This document shows positions 52,431-59,513 of a stretch of DNA of 64,000 bases, one piece after another (the stretch's first letter is position 1; each line of letters opens with the position of its first letter). Source of the DNA: Laedolimicola sp934402125 (GTDB lineage Bacteria > Bacillota > Clostridia > Lachnospirales > Lachnospiraceae); the NCBI RefSeq assembly GCF_052065835.1, contig NZ_JBQHTG010000004.1, positions 248,001 to 312,000 of the forward strand, given 5' to 3'. Below the pieces are notes generated by a model. The model was not told the DNA's origin, made no database searches, and saw only the letters and a list, made by a program, of their open reading frames with translations. Made by a program: the position numbers and the translations under genes.

Positions 52431-52479
52431 TTCTGCATTTGCCGAATTAATATTCTATTTTCATTCTACATTTGCCGAA
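52431..52479 (-). promoter_or_regulatory. Candidate BlaI operator: two direct repeats 33 bp apart
   Basis: TTCGGCAAATGTAGAA (52479-52464) and TTCGGCAAATGCAGAA (52446-52431) differ at one base in 16. The first covers the spacer and -10 of the blaI promoter; the second is just downstream of the likely transcription start. Each contains an imperfect TTxGxCxAA palindrome. The 33-base period is about three helical turns, so dimers would bind the same face. Confidence 0.65.
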
Positions 52480-52491
52480 CATATCTGTCAA
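52463..52491 (-). promoter_or_regulatory. Promoter of the blaI-blaR1-like operon
   Basis: TTGACA (52491-52486) and TAGAAT (52468-52463), 17-base spacer, minus strand. The spacer holds the first copy of the putative operator repeat, so a bound repressor would block polymerase directly. Confidence 0.75.
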
Positions 52492-52509
52492 GCCCACATC
52501 CATTCTTAC

Positions 52510-52538
52510 TTGTAAAGAAAGAAAAATTATACTATAAT
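52510..52538 (+). promoter_or_regulatory. Promoter of the FMN oxidoreductase gene
   Basis: TTGTAA (52510-52515) and a perfect TATAAT (52533-52538) with a 17-base spacer, about 45 bases before the start codon at 52584. It is back to back with the blaI promoter. Confidence 0.75.
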
Positions 52539-52583
52539 CATCACAAACTTGAACCATGATTACAAAAGAAAGAGGTACGCACT

Positions 52584-53600
52584 ATGAACTACAATGAATG
52601 TATCCAGAACGCCCGAGGTCTTGTGGGAAAGGTCTGCAAGGCCTGTCCCGAGTGCAACGGCCGCGCCTGCGGCAACAAAATGCCGGGCCCGGGCTCCAAG
52701 GGAATCGGCGACACCGCCATTCGTAACTATGATAAATGGAAGGAAATCCGGGTGCAGATGGACACCCTGGTAGAAAAACGCCCCATAGATACCTCGCTGA
52801 AGCTGTTTGGGAAATCTTTTCAGTATCCTTTCTTCGCAGGTCCCGTAGGAGCAGTCAACCTCCACTATGGCGACTCTCTCAACGATGTATCCTACAATGA
52901 TATCCTGGTTTCTGCCTGCGCCAAATTCGGCATTGCAGCCTTCACCGGAGACGGCACCGACAGCAATGTCATGGTAGCAGCCACCAAAGCCATCAAACAT
53001 GCCGGAGGCTTCGGAATTCCCACCGTAAAACCCTGGAACATTGAAACTATCCGTGAGAAAATGGCCCTGGTTCATGACGCGGCTCCCTTTGCCGTAGCCA
53101 TGGATATCGACGCTGCCGGCCTTCCGTTCCTCCAGAACCTGAATCCGCCTGCCGGAAGTAAATCTGTGGAAGAGCTGCACGCCATCGCGGAAGAGGCCGG
53201 CGTTCCCTTTATCGTCAAGGGCGTCATGACGGTCAAAGGCGCTCTGAAAGCCAAAGAAGCCGGAGCCGCGGCAATCGTAGTCTCCAACCATGGTGGCCGC
53301 GTCCTCGACCAGTGTCCTGCCACCGCAGAAGTTCTGGAAGAAATTGCTGAGGCTGTAGGCGATTCCATGAAAATCCTGGTGGACGGCGGCATCCGCTCCG
53401 GCGCTGACGTCTTCAAGGCTCTGGCTCTGGGCGCCGACGCTGTCATCATCGCCCGCCCCTTCGTCACTGCTGTATACGGCGGCGGCCGGGAAGGCGTAGA
53501 AGCCTACATCAACAAAATCGGTTCCGAACTTAAGGATACCATGGCCATGTGCGGCGTATCTTCCCTGGCGGAGATCACCCGGGACTGCGTCCGCAGATAA
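52584..53600 (+). CDS. FMN-dependent alpha-hydroxy-acid oxidizing-type protein with Cys-rich N-terminus
   Basis: 338 residues. A TIM-barrel flavoprotein of the lactate/glycolate oxidase superfamily: FAGPVGAV near the FMN, FIVKGVMTVKGA, the catalytic His and Arg in VSNHGGRVLD and the phosphate site VDGGIRSGADVFKALALGA. The first 35 residues have four Cys (KVCKACPECNGRACGNK), unusual for the superfamily and suggestive of a metal cluster or redox switch. Substrate unknown. GAGG precedes the ATG. Confidence 0.85.
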   Translation: MNYNECIQNARGLVGKVCKACPECNGRACGNKMPGPGSKGIGDTAIRNYDKWKEIRVQMDTLVEKRPIDTSLKLFGKSFQYPFFAGPVGAVNLHYGDSLNDVSYNDILVSACAKFGIAAFTGDGTDSNVMVAATKAIKHAGGFGIPTVKPWNIETIREKMALVHDAAPFAVAMDIDAAGLPFLQNLNPPAGSKSVEELHAIAEEAGVPFIVKGVMTVKGALKAKEAGAAAIVVSNHGGRVLDQCPATAEVLEEIAEAVGDSMKILVDGGIRSGADVFKALALGADAVIIARPFVTAVYGGGREGVEAYINKIGSELKDTMAMCGVSSLAEITRDCVRR

Positions 53601-53614
53601 AGCTGTAAACGCAG

Positions 53615-53782
53615 AAAAACCGGGAGAACCTCCGCCAGATTGCTCTTGCGAGGTGTTCGGACGTTTCTCGGACAGCTGTTTGTCCGGAACGGACTTTACA
53701 GTCCGCTCCAGCCAGACAGCAATCCGCGAAAAGCCGGACACCGTAGTGCAAGAGAAATCCAGCGGGGTTTCTCCCGGTTTTT
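53615..53782. terminator. Large branched inverted-repeat element between convergent genes (bidirectional terminator)
   Basis: Outer arms 53615-53649 and 53748-53782 match at 30 of 35 positions and begin/end in A5/T5, giving a T-run on both strands. Inside, GGTGTTCGG (53652-53660) pairs with CCGGACACC (53734-53742), and two hairpins follow: CGGACA/TGTCCG (53669-53686) and CGGACT/AGTCCG (53690-53705). It lies between the FMN gene and degV, so it can stop transcription from both sides, but is far larger than a terminator needs to be. Confidence 0.75.
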
Positions 53783-53793
53783 ATATCGTTTGC

Positions 53794-54669
53794 TTAGCGT
53801 GGTTCTCCCACGAAGAACAGCGCCAAAGTTCCAGGTCCGGAATGCGCTCCGATGGTCGGTCCCACATAATTTACCAGAAACTCCTCAATTCCGAGCCGTT
53901 CCCGTATCATCTTCTCCAGGTACTCCACGTCCTCGATACAGTCTCCATGGCTGATAAATACCACATCATTCTGATCCTCGAAGCCCTTCATCTGCTCTGC
54001 CATCTGATCCACCAGCGCAGAAATGGATTTCTTACGTCCACGCACCTTTCCCACAGCAATCAGATGTCCCTCATCGTCCACATGCAGCACCGGCTTCACA
54101 TTCATCATCGTTCCCAACACTGCCGTAGCCTTGGATACCCGGCCTCCTCTGTGCAGATGGAACAGATCGTCAACTGTAAAATTATGGCAGATGCGAAGTT
54201 TATTCTTCTCGACCCACTCTGCCACCTCGTCCAGGGATTTTCCGGCCTCCTTCTGCTGCCATGCCTTATGGACCAGCAGGCCCTCTCCCAGGGAGGCGCT
54301 CAGGGAATCCAGAACAATCACCTTCCGCTCCGGATAAAGTCCTTCCTCCGCAATCTCCTCCGCCGCAATCCGGCCGCTGTTATAGGTTCCGCTCAGTCCG
54401 GAAGAGAACGCGATATATAAAACGTCCTGTCCCTTTTCCAGGCAGGCGCACATCGCTTCCTTTGCCTGCTCCGGATTCACCTGTGAAGTCGTCGGCATGG
54501 AGCCATTCCGCATTTTCGCGTAAAACTCCTTTACCTCCAGCGGGTGCTCCCGGTCATAGGTTTCTCCCTCCAGAATATAATTTAAGGAAAGAATTTCCAG
54601 TCCATGTTCCCCGATATAGCTCTCCGGTAAGTCTGCTGTCGTATCTGTCATAATTACGTATGGATTCAT
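53794..54669 (-). CDS. DegV-family fatty-acid-binding protein
   Basis: 291 residues. DegV proteins bind a fatty acid and act as FakB, handing it to FakA kinase for phosphorylation and phospholipid synthesis. Seen are IMTDTTADLPES at the start, MPTTSQVNPEQ, AFSSGLSGTYNS and HRGGRVSKATAVLG. The start MNPYVIM at 54669 follows AAGGAGG; a longer frame to 54693 has none. Last gene of folC-pheA-degV. Confidence 0.92.
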   Translation of the reverse strand: MNPYVIMTDTTADLPESYIGEHGLEILSLNYILEGETYDREHPLEVKEFYAKMRNGSMPTTSQVNPEQAKEAMCACLEKGQDVLYIAFSSGLSGTYNSGRIAAEEIAEEGLYPERKVIVLDSLSASLGEGLLVHKAWQQKEAGKSLDEVAEWVEKNKLRICHNFTVDDLFHLHRGGRVSKATAVLGTMMNVKPVLHVDDEGHLIAVGKVRGRKKSISALVDQMAEQMKGFEDQNDVVFISHGDCIEDVEYLEKMIRERLGIEEFLVNYVGPTIGAHSGPGTLALFFVGEPR

Positions 54670-54712
54670 TTTACTTCCTCCTTGTATGAGCAATGTATCA
54701 CTCCGCTGCTGT

Positions 54713-55840
54713 TTAATAGTTTCCGAGAATCTTCAGATTCAGCGCTTCCTCCCGGATGCCCCGCAGGGCGTTCTTTACCGCGCTGTCATTCAGGTTTCCT
54801 TCAAAGTCCACAAAGAAATGGTATTCCCAGTTACGATCCGGAATGGGTCTGGACTCAATCCGGCACATATTCAGGTTATTGAAAATGAAATGAGAAAGCA
54901 CGTTATACAGACAGCCGCTCTCATGTGTGACCTCAAAACAGATGCTGACCTTCTTTGCGTCCCTGCAGAAAATCGGCTGGTTTGTCACAATCAGAAAACG
55001 GGTGGAGTTATTCATACTGCGGTTGATACCCTCGTCCAGCATCTTCAGTCCCTGCTGCCTTCCTGCCAGGGTGCTGGCAATGGCTGCCTGGGTTTTGTCC
55101 TTCTCCTCTGCCACCTTCTTCGCGGCCACAGCCGTATTCAGCACGCTGATCTGCTGCCAGTCTCTGTGTTCGTCCAGATATTTCGCGCACTGCATCAGCC
55201 CCTGGGGATGGGAATATACCGTCCGGATATCGGAAATCTTCGCATCCGGAGTACCCAGCAGCGCATGCTGAATGGAAATGATCTGCTCGCCCACAATATA
55301 ATTATCGTATTCACCCAGCAGATCGTAATTATCATTTACGATACCCGCTGTGGAATTCTCAATCGGAAGCACTGCGTAATCGGCCATTCCCTCTGCAATA
55401 GCGTCCATGGCGTCCCGCCACCGTTCCACATGGAAATGATTTACATCTTCACCAAAAAACGCAAACATGGCCTGCTGCGCGTACGCGCCTTCTACGCCCT
55501 GATACACCACGCGCACCTGCTTCTTTTCCAGTTCATTTACCATGATAAAGGGCAGACGTCCCAGTGCCTTTTCCTCCATCAGCTGATACTGGAGCTTCCG
55601 GCTGATACCCATGATCTGCTTATAAAGCTCCTCCACCCCATGACTGTTAAAGTCATTGTGCGTCAGCGCCTTTACCGCCTCAAGCTTCTGATTCTCCCGT
55701 TCCTTATCCAGAATCTTCTTTCCTGTGGCAATCTTATACTCCGCCACCTCTTTGGCGATTCCCATGCGCTCCTCAAAAAGCGCCACCATCTCCCGGTCAA
55801 TCCGGTCAATGTCCACTCTCAGTTCCTTTAAGTCTCTCAT
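54713..55840 (-). CDS. pheA: Bifunctional chorismate mutase / prephenate dehydratase (P-protein)
   Basis: 375 residues. The N-terminal AroQ chorismate mutase (about 1-85: LRVDIDRIDREMVALFEERM) is followed by prephenate dehydratase (about 108-285: YQGVEGAYAQQAM, LPIENSTAGIV, NNSTRFLIV) and a C-terminal ACT domain (about 297-370) with CRIESRPI, the phenylalanine-binding motif for feedback control. It converts chorismate to phenylpyruvate in two steps. It follows folC by 18 bases. Confidence 0.94.
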   Translation of the reverse strand: MRDLKELRVDIDRIDREMVALFEERMGIAKEVAEYKIATGKKILDKERENQKLEAVKALTHNDFNSHGVEELYKQIMGISRKLQYQLMEEKALGRLPFIMVNELEKKQVRVVYQGVEGAYAQQAMFAFFGEDVNHFHVERWRDAMDAIAEGMADYAVLPIENSTAGIVNDNYDLLGEYDNYIVGEQIISIQHALLGTPDAKISDIRTVYSHPQGLMQCAKYLDEHRDWQQISVLNTAVAAKKVAEEKDKTQAAIASTLAGRQQGLKMLDEGINRSMNNSTRFLIVTNQPIFCRDAKKVSICFEVTHESGCLYNVLSHFIFNNLNMCRIESRPIPDRNWEYHFFVDFEGNLNDSAVKNALRGIREEALNLKILGNY

Positions 55841-55858
55841 GCTCTTTCCTCGTCTGCC

Positions 55859-57145
55859 TTACTCCTGTACCCGGATCTCCCGTATCAAATCCCCCAGATA
55901 GGAAAGGGAACCGAAAGCAAGTATGATATCGTCTTCTCCTGCATAAGCCAGCGCCCGGTGTACCGCGTCCGCAAGACTGTCTGCCGCTTCCACACAGGGG
56001 TTGTATTTTTTCACAGCCTCCGCCAGCTTATCCGCTTCCAGAGCGCGGGGATTGTTGGGGGTCATCACCGTAATGACTTTCTCTGCCAGCGGCGTCAGCT
56101 GACTCATCACATAATCGTATTCCTTATCCGCCAGCACTCCGGCGATGAAAATCTTCCGCTTCTCCGGGAAATAAAGTTCCAGGGTCTCCCGCAGTCTGTC
56201 TGCGGCGTCCCGGTTATGGGCTCCATCTACGATAAACAGCGGGTGACGGCTGACTGCCGTAAAGCGTCCCTGCCATACGGTCTCTGTCAGTCCCTTCCGC
56301 AGAGCCTCATCGGAAATCTGCCAGCCCCGGTCCCGCAGAGCCTGTACGGCCTCCACCGCCAGCGCCGCGTTATCAATCTGCCAGCTTCCGGTCAGCCCCG
56401 GCTTAAGCTTCGTATATGCCTTATAAGTGAAGCTCTGATTTTCGAAGATATATGTTACATTTTTGATGTCGGCTTTGCAGACTTCACGGTATTCCGTGTT
56501 CTTTTCCGCACAGGTCTTTTTCAACACCGCGCTGACCTCCGGCCGCTGTGCCGCGCTGACCGCAATGGTTTCCGGCTTGATAATTCCGGCCTTCACAGCC
56601 GCAATCTCTTCCACCGTATCCCCCAGAAAGCCCATGTGATCTTTTCCAATTTCCGCAAACACAGAAACTACGGTTGTCTTCACCACGTTGGTCGCATCTG
56701 TAAGACCGCCCATACCGCATTCCAATACCACGATGTCACACTGCATTTCCTTAAAATAAAGAAACGCCATGGCTGTCTCCACTTCAAAGGTGGTCGGATG
56801 ATGGAATCCGGCCTCCAGCATAGCCCGGCCTGCTGCTTCCACCTGCTCTGCCAACCTTGCCACCGCTTCCCTGGTGATATATTCCTCATTCACCTGAATT
56901 CTTTCCCGATAGTCAAAGATGGTCGGTGAAAGATAACGGCCCACCCTATAGCCGGCCTCCTTTAAAATGGTCGAAATATATGCCAGTGTGGAGCCCTTTC
57001 CATTGGTGCCCGCAATGTGCACAAATTTTAAATCATCCTGCGGATTGCCAAGCCTCCGGAGGAGCTCACGCTCCGTGTCCAGTCCCAGCACATATCCATA
57101 TTTCGCCGTCTCATCAATAAACGCTCTTGCTTCCTCGTATGTCAT
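55859..57145 (-). CDS. folC: Folylpolyglutamate synthase / dihydrofolate synthase
   Basis: 428 residues, normal length. Mur-ligase-type enzyme that adds glutamate to folates. The P-loop is HIAGTNGKGSTLAYISTIL, with TIFDYRERIQVN, VLECGMGGLTDATNVV and the late IVDGAHNRDAADRL. Expressed from its own consensus promoter facing away from tex. Confidence 0.94.
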   Translation of the reverse strand: MTYEEARAFIDETAKYGYVLGLDTERELLRRLGNPQDDLKFVHIAGTNGKGSTLAYISTILKEAGYRVGRYLSPTIFDYRERIQVNEEYITREAVARLAEQVEAAGRAMLEAGFHHPTTFEVETAMAFLYFKEMQCDIVVLECGMGGLTDATNVVKTTVVSVFAEIGKDHMGFLGDTVEEIAAVKAGIIKPETIAVSAAQRPEVSAVLKKTCAEKNTEYREVCKADIKNVTYIFENQSFTYKAYTKLKPGLTGSWQIDNAALAVEAVQALRDRGWQISDEALRKGLTETVWQGRFTAVSRHPLFIVDGAHNRDAADRLRETLELYFPEKRKIFIAGVLADKEYDYVMSQLTPLAEKVITVMTPNNPRALEADKLAEAVKKYNPCVEAADSLADAVHRALAYAGEDDIILAFGSLSYLGDLIREIRVQE

Positions 57146-57178
57146 TTTTCACGCCTCGGTTTTCTAAAATTCTCTCTT

Positions 57179-57207
57179 ATTATACTTTACCGCTATGGTG
57201 ATTGCAA
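57179..57207 (-). promoter_or_regulatory. Promoter of folC-pheA-degV
   Basis: TTGCAA (57207-57202) and TATAAT (57184-57179) with a 17-base spacer, minus strand, about 35 bases before folC. Confidence 0.75.
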
Positions 57208-57240
57208 GCATTCCCAGAGCAAACGTCCGCAACTTACCGC

Positions 57241-57269
57241 TTGCGGGGTTTCACGGATTTTCGTATAAT
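57241..57269 (+). promoter_or_regulatory. Promoter of tex
   Basis: TTGCGG (57241-57246) and TATAAT (57264-57269), 17-base spacer, about 37 bases before the tex start. Confidence 0.7.
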
Positions 57270-57305
57270 AAAGGACAGCGAACATAAAAACAGGAGGAAT
57301 ACCCT

Positions 57306-59453
57306 ATGGACATCCTAAAAAAATTAACCGGGGAGCTTGGCGTCCAGCTCTGGCAGACAGAGGCTGCGGTCAAGCTCATCGACGAGGGAAATACAATTCC
57401 ATTTATTTCCAGATACAGAAAGGAAGCCACCGGATCCTTGAATGACGAGGTGCTGCGCAGCCTGTACGAGCGTCTCACCTATCTGCGGGGTCTGGAGGAT
57501 AAGAAAAATCAGGTGCTGGGAAGCATCGAGGAGCAAGGCAAGCTGACAGAAGAACTAAAAAATCAGATTCTGGCGGCTGAGACCCTGGTGGCTGTGGACG
57601 ATCTGTATCGTCCCTACCGGCCCAAGCGGCGCACCCGGGCAACCATCGCAAAGGAAAAAGGTCTGGAGGGACTGGCCGATCTCCTTCGCCTGCAGCAGAC
57701 AGGGAAGCCGCTTACGGAAGAGGCTGCCGCTTATCTCTCGGAAGAAAAGGGAGTGCTGACCGCAGAGGAGGCCATTTCCGGAGCCGGAGATATTCTGGCA
57801 GAGGCCATTTCCGATGAGGCGGATTACCGGGCTTATATCCGGAAGGCTACCTTCGACGAGGGACAGCTTCTGTCCGAGGCCAAGGATGAGAAGGCTCAAA
57901 GCGTCTACGAGATGTACTACCACTATGAGGAGCCGGTGAAAAAGGCTGCCGGGCACCGGATACTGGCCCTGAACCGCGGCGAAGCGGAAAAGATACTGAC
58001 CGTCCGTATCGAGGCGCCGGAGGAACGGATTCTGCGTTATCTGGAAAAGAAGGTGATCCTGCGGGACAATCCCCATACTACGCCGGTTCTGAAGGCCGTT
58101 ATCGCAGACAGCTATCACCGCCTGATTGCCCCCTCCATTGAGCGGGAGCTTCGAAATGAACTGACGGAGAAAGCCGAGGACGGCGCTATCCGGGTATTCG
58201 GAAAGAACCTGCAGCAGCTTCTGATGCAGCCGCCCATCGTGGGACAGGTAGTGCTGGGCTGGGATCCGGCCTTCCGTACCGGCTGTAAGCTGGCTGTCGT
58301 AGACGCCACCGGGAAGGTACTGGATACGGTCGTTATCTACCCCACCGCGCCCCAGAATAAGGTTGCGGAGGCAAAAACTATACTGAAAAAGCTGATTGCC
58401 CGCTACGGCATTACCCTGATTTCCGTAGGAAACGGAACCGCCTCCCGGGAATCTGAACAGGTTATCGTAGAGCTTATCCGGGAGCTGCCCACCCCCGTCC
58501 GTTACATCATCGTAAATGAGGCCGGAGCCTCCGTTTATTCCGCCAGCAAGCTGGCCACAGAGGAATTCCCCAACTTCGACGTGGGACAGAGAAGCGCGGC
58601 GTCCATTGCCCGCCGCCTGCAGGATCCCCTGGCAGAGCTGGTAAAAATCGACCCCCGTTCCATCGGCGTCGGCCAGTATCAGCACGACATGAATCAGAAG
58701 AAGCTGGGAGAGGCCCTGTCGGGCGTAGTGGAGGATTGTGTCAATAAGGTCGGCGTGGATCTGAATACTGCCTCCGCGCCTCTTCTGGAGTATGTCTCCG
58801 GTATCAGTAAAACACTGGCGAAAAATATCGTAGCCTACCGGGAAGAAAACGGCCGCTTCACCAGCCGCCGGGAGCTTCTGAAGGTGGCTAAGCTGGGACC
58901 CAAGGCCTTTGAGCAGTGCGCCGGTTTTCTTCGTATCACAGGCGGAAAAAATCCCCTGGACGCCACCAGCGTCCACCCGGAATCCTACGAAAGCGCGAAA
59001 AAGCTTCTGGACAGTATGGGCTATTCCCTGGAGGATTTGAACCGGGGCGGTATCCGGGGCTTATCCGGAAAAATCCACGATTATAAGCACCTGGCCCAAA
59101 AGCTGGAAATCGGCGAGCTGACCCTCCGGGATATCGTAAAGGAGCTGGAGAAGCCGGGCCGGGATCCCCGCGATGAAATGCCGAAACCGATTCTCCGGAC
59201 AGATGTACTGGAAATGAAGGATTTGAAGCCAGGCATGGTTTTGAAAGGAACCGTGCGAAATGTCATTGATTTCGGCGTATTTGTGGACATCGGCGTCCAC
59301 CAGGACGGTCTGGTACATATTTCCCAGATTACCGATCGGTATATCAAGCATCCGCTGGAGGTATTGAGCGTGGGCGATATCGTGGACGTGAAGGTACTCA
59401 GCGTAGATTTGCAGAAAAAAAGAATTGCATTGACCATGAAAGATGTAAACTAG
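57306..59453 (+). CDS. tex: Tex-family RNA-binding transcription accessory protein
   Basis: 715 residues. The five-part Tex layout is visible: N-terminal helical region with IPFISRYRKEATGSLND, a YqgF RNase H-like domain (about 325-450: GWDPAFRTGCKLAVVD), two helix-hairpin-helix parts (SGISKTLAKNIVAYREENG, LGPKAFEQCAGFLRI) and a C-terminal S1 domain (about 640-710: GMVLKGTVRNVIDFGVFVDIGVHQDGLVH). It binds nucleic acids and ribosome-related complexes. AGGAGG lies ahead of the ATG. Confidence 0.95.
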   Translation: MDILKKLTGELGVQLWQTEAAVKLIDEGNTIPFISRYRKEATGSLNDEVLRSLYERLTYLRGLEDKKNQVLGSIEEQGKLTEELKNQILAAETLVAVDDLYRPYRPKRRTRATIAKEKGLEGLADLLRLQQTGKPLTEEAAAYLSEEKGVLTAEEAISGAGDILAEAISDEADYRAYIRKATFDEGQLLSEAKDEKAQSVYEMYYHYEEPVKKAAGHRILALNRGEAEKILTVRIEAPEERILRYLEKKVILRDNPHTTPVLKAVIADSYHRLIAPSIERELRNELTEKAEDGAIRVFGKNLQQLLMQPPIVGQVVLGWDPAFRTGCKLAVVDATGKVLDTVVIYPTAPQNKVAEAKTILKKLIARYGITLISVGNGTASRESEQVIVELIRELPTPVRYIIVNEAGASVYSASKLATEEFPNFDVGQRSAASIARRLQDPLAELVKIDPRSIGVGQYQHDMNQKKLGEALSGVVEDCVNKVGVDLNTASAPLLEYVSGISKTLAKNIVAYREENGRFTSRRELLKVAKLGPKAFEQCAGFLRITGGKNPLDATSVHPESYESAKKLLDSMGYSLEDLNRGGIRGLSGKIHDYKHLAQKLEIGELTLRDIVKELEKPGRDPRDEMPKPILRTDVLEMKDLKPGMVLKGTVRNVIDFGVFVDIGVHQDGLVHISQITDRYIKHPLEVLSVGDIVDVKVLSVDLQKKRIALTMKDVN

Positions 59454-59456
59454 ACA

Positions 59457-59503
59457 AAAGAGCTTCTGATTTTCCTTTATCTGGAAAATTGAAAGCTCTT
59501 TTA
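59457..59503. terminator. Bidirectional terminator between tex and the P-type ATPase gene
   Basis: AAAAGAGCTT pairs with AAGCTCTTTT, and inside it ATTTTCC pairs with GGAAAAT around TTTATCT. The ends are A-rich on one side and T-rich on the other on both strands, so it can end transcription of both convergent genes. Confidence 0.85.
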
Positions 59504-59513
59504 TTTGTAATCT

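Noticed and set aside
52560..53741. 393-codon minus-strand open frame opposite the FMN enzyme gene
   Set aside because: The plus-strand gene has promoter, ribosome-binding site and catalytic motifs; the antisense frame is Gly/Phe-rich with no motif.
57555..58976. 473-codon minus-strand open frame opposite tex
   Set aside because: Antisense shadow of a clear Tex protein; the translation has no recognisable domain and there is no start site signal.
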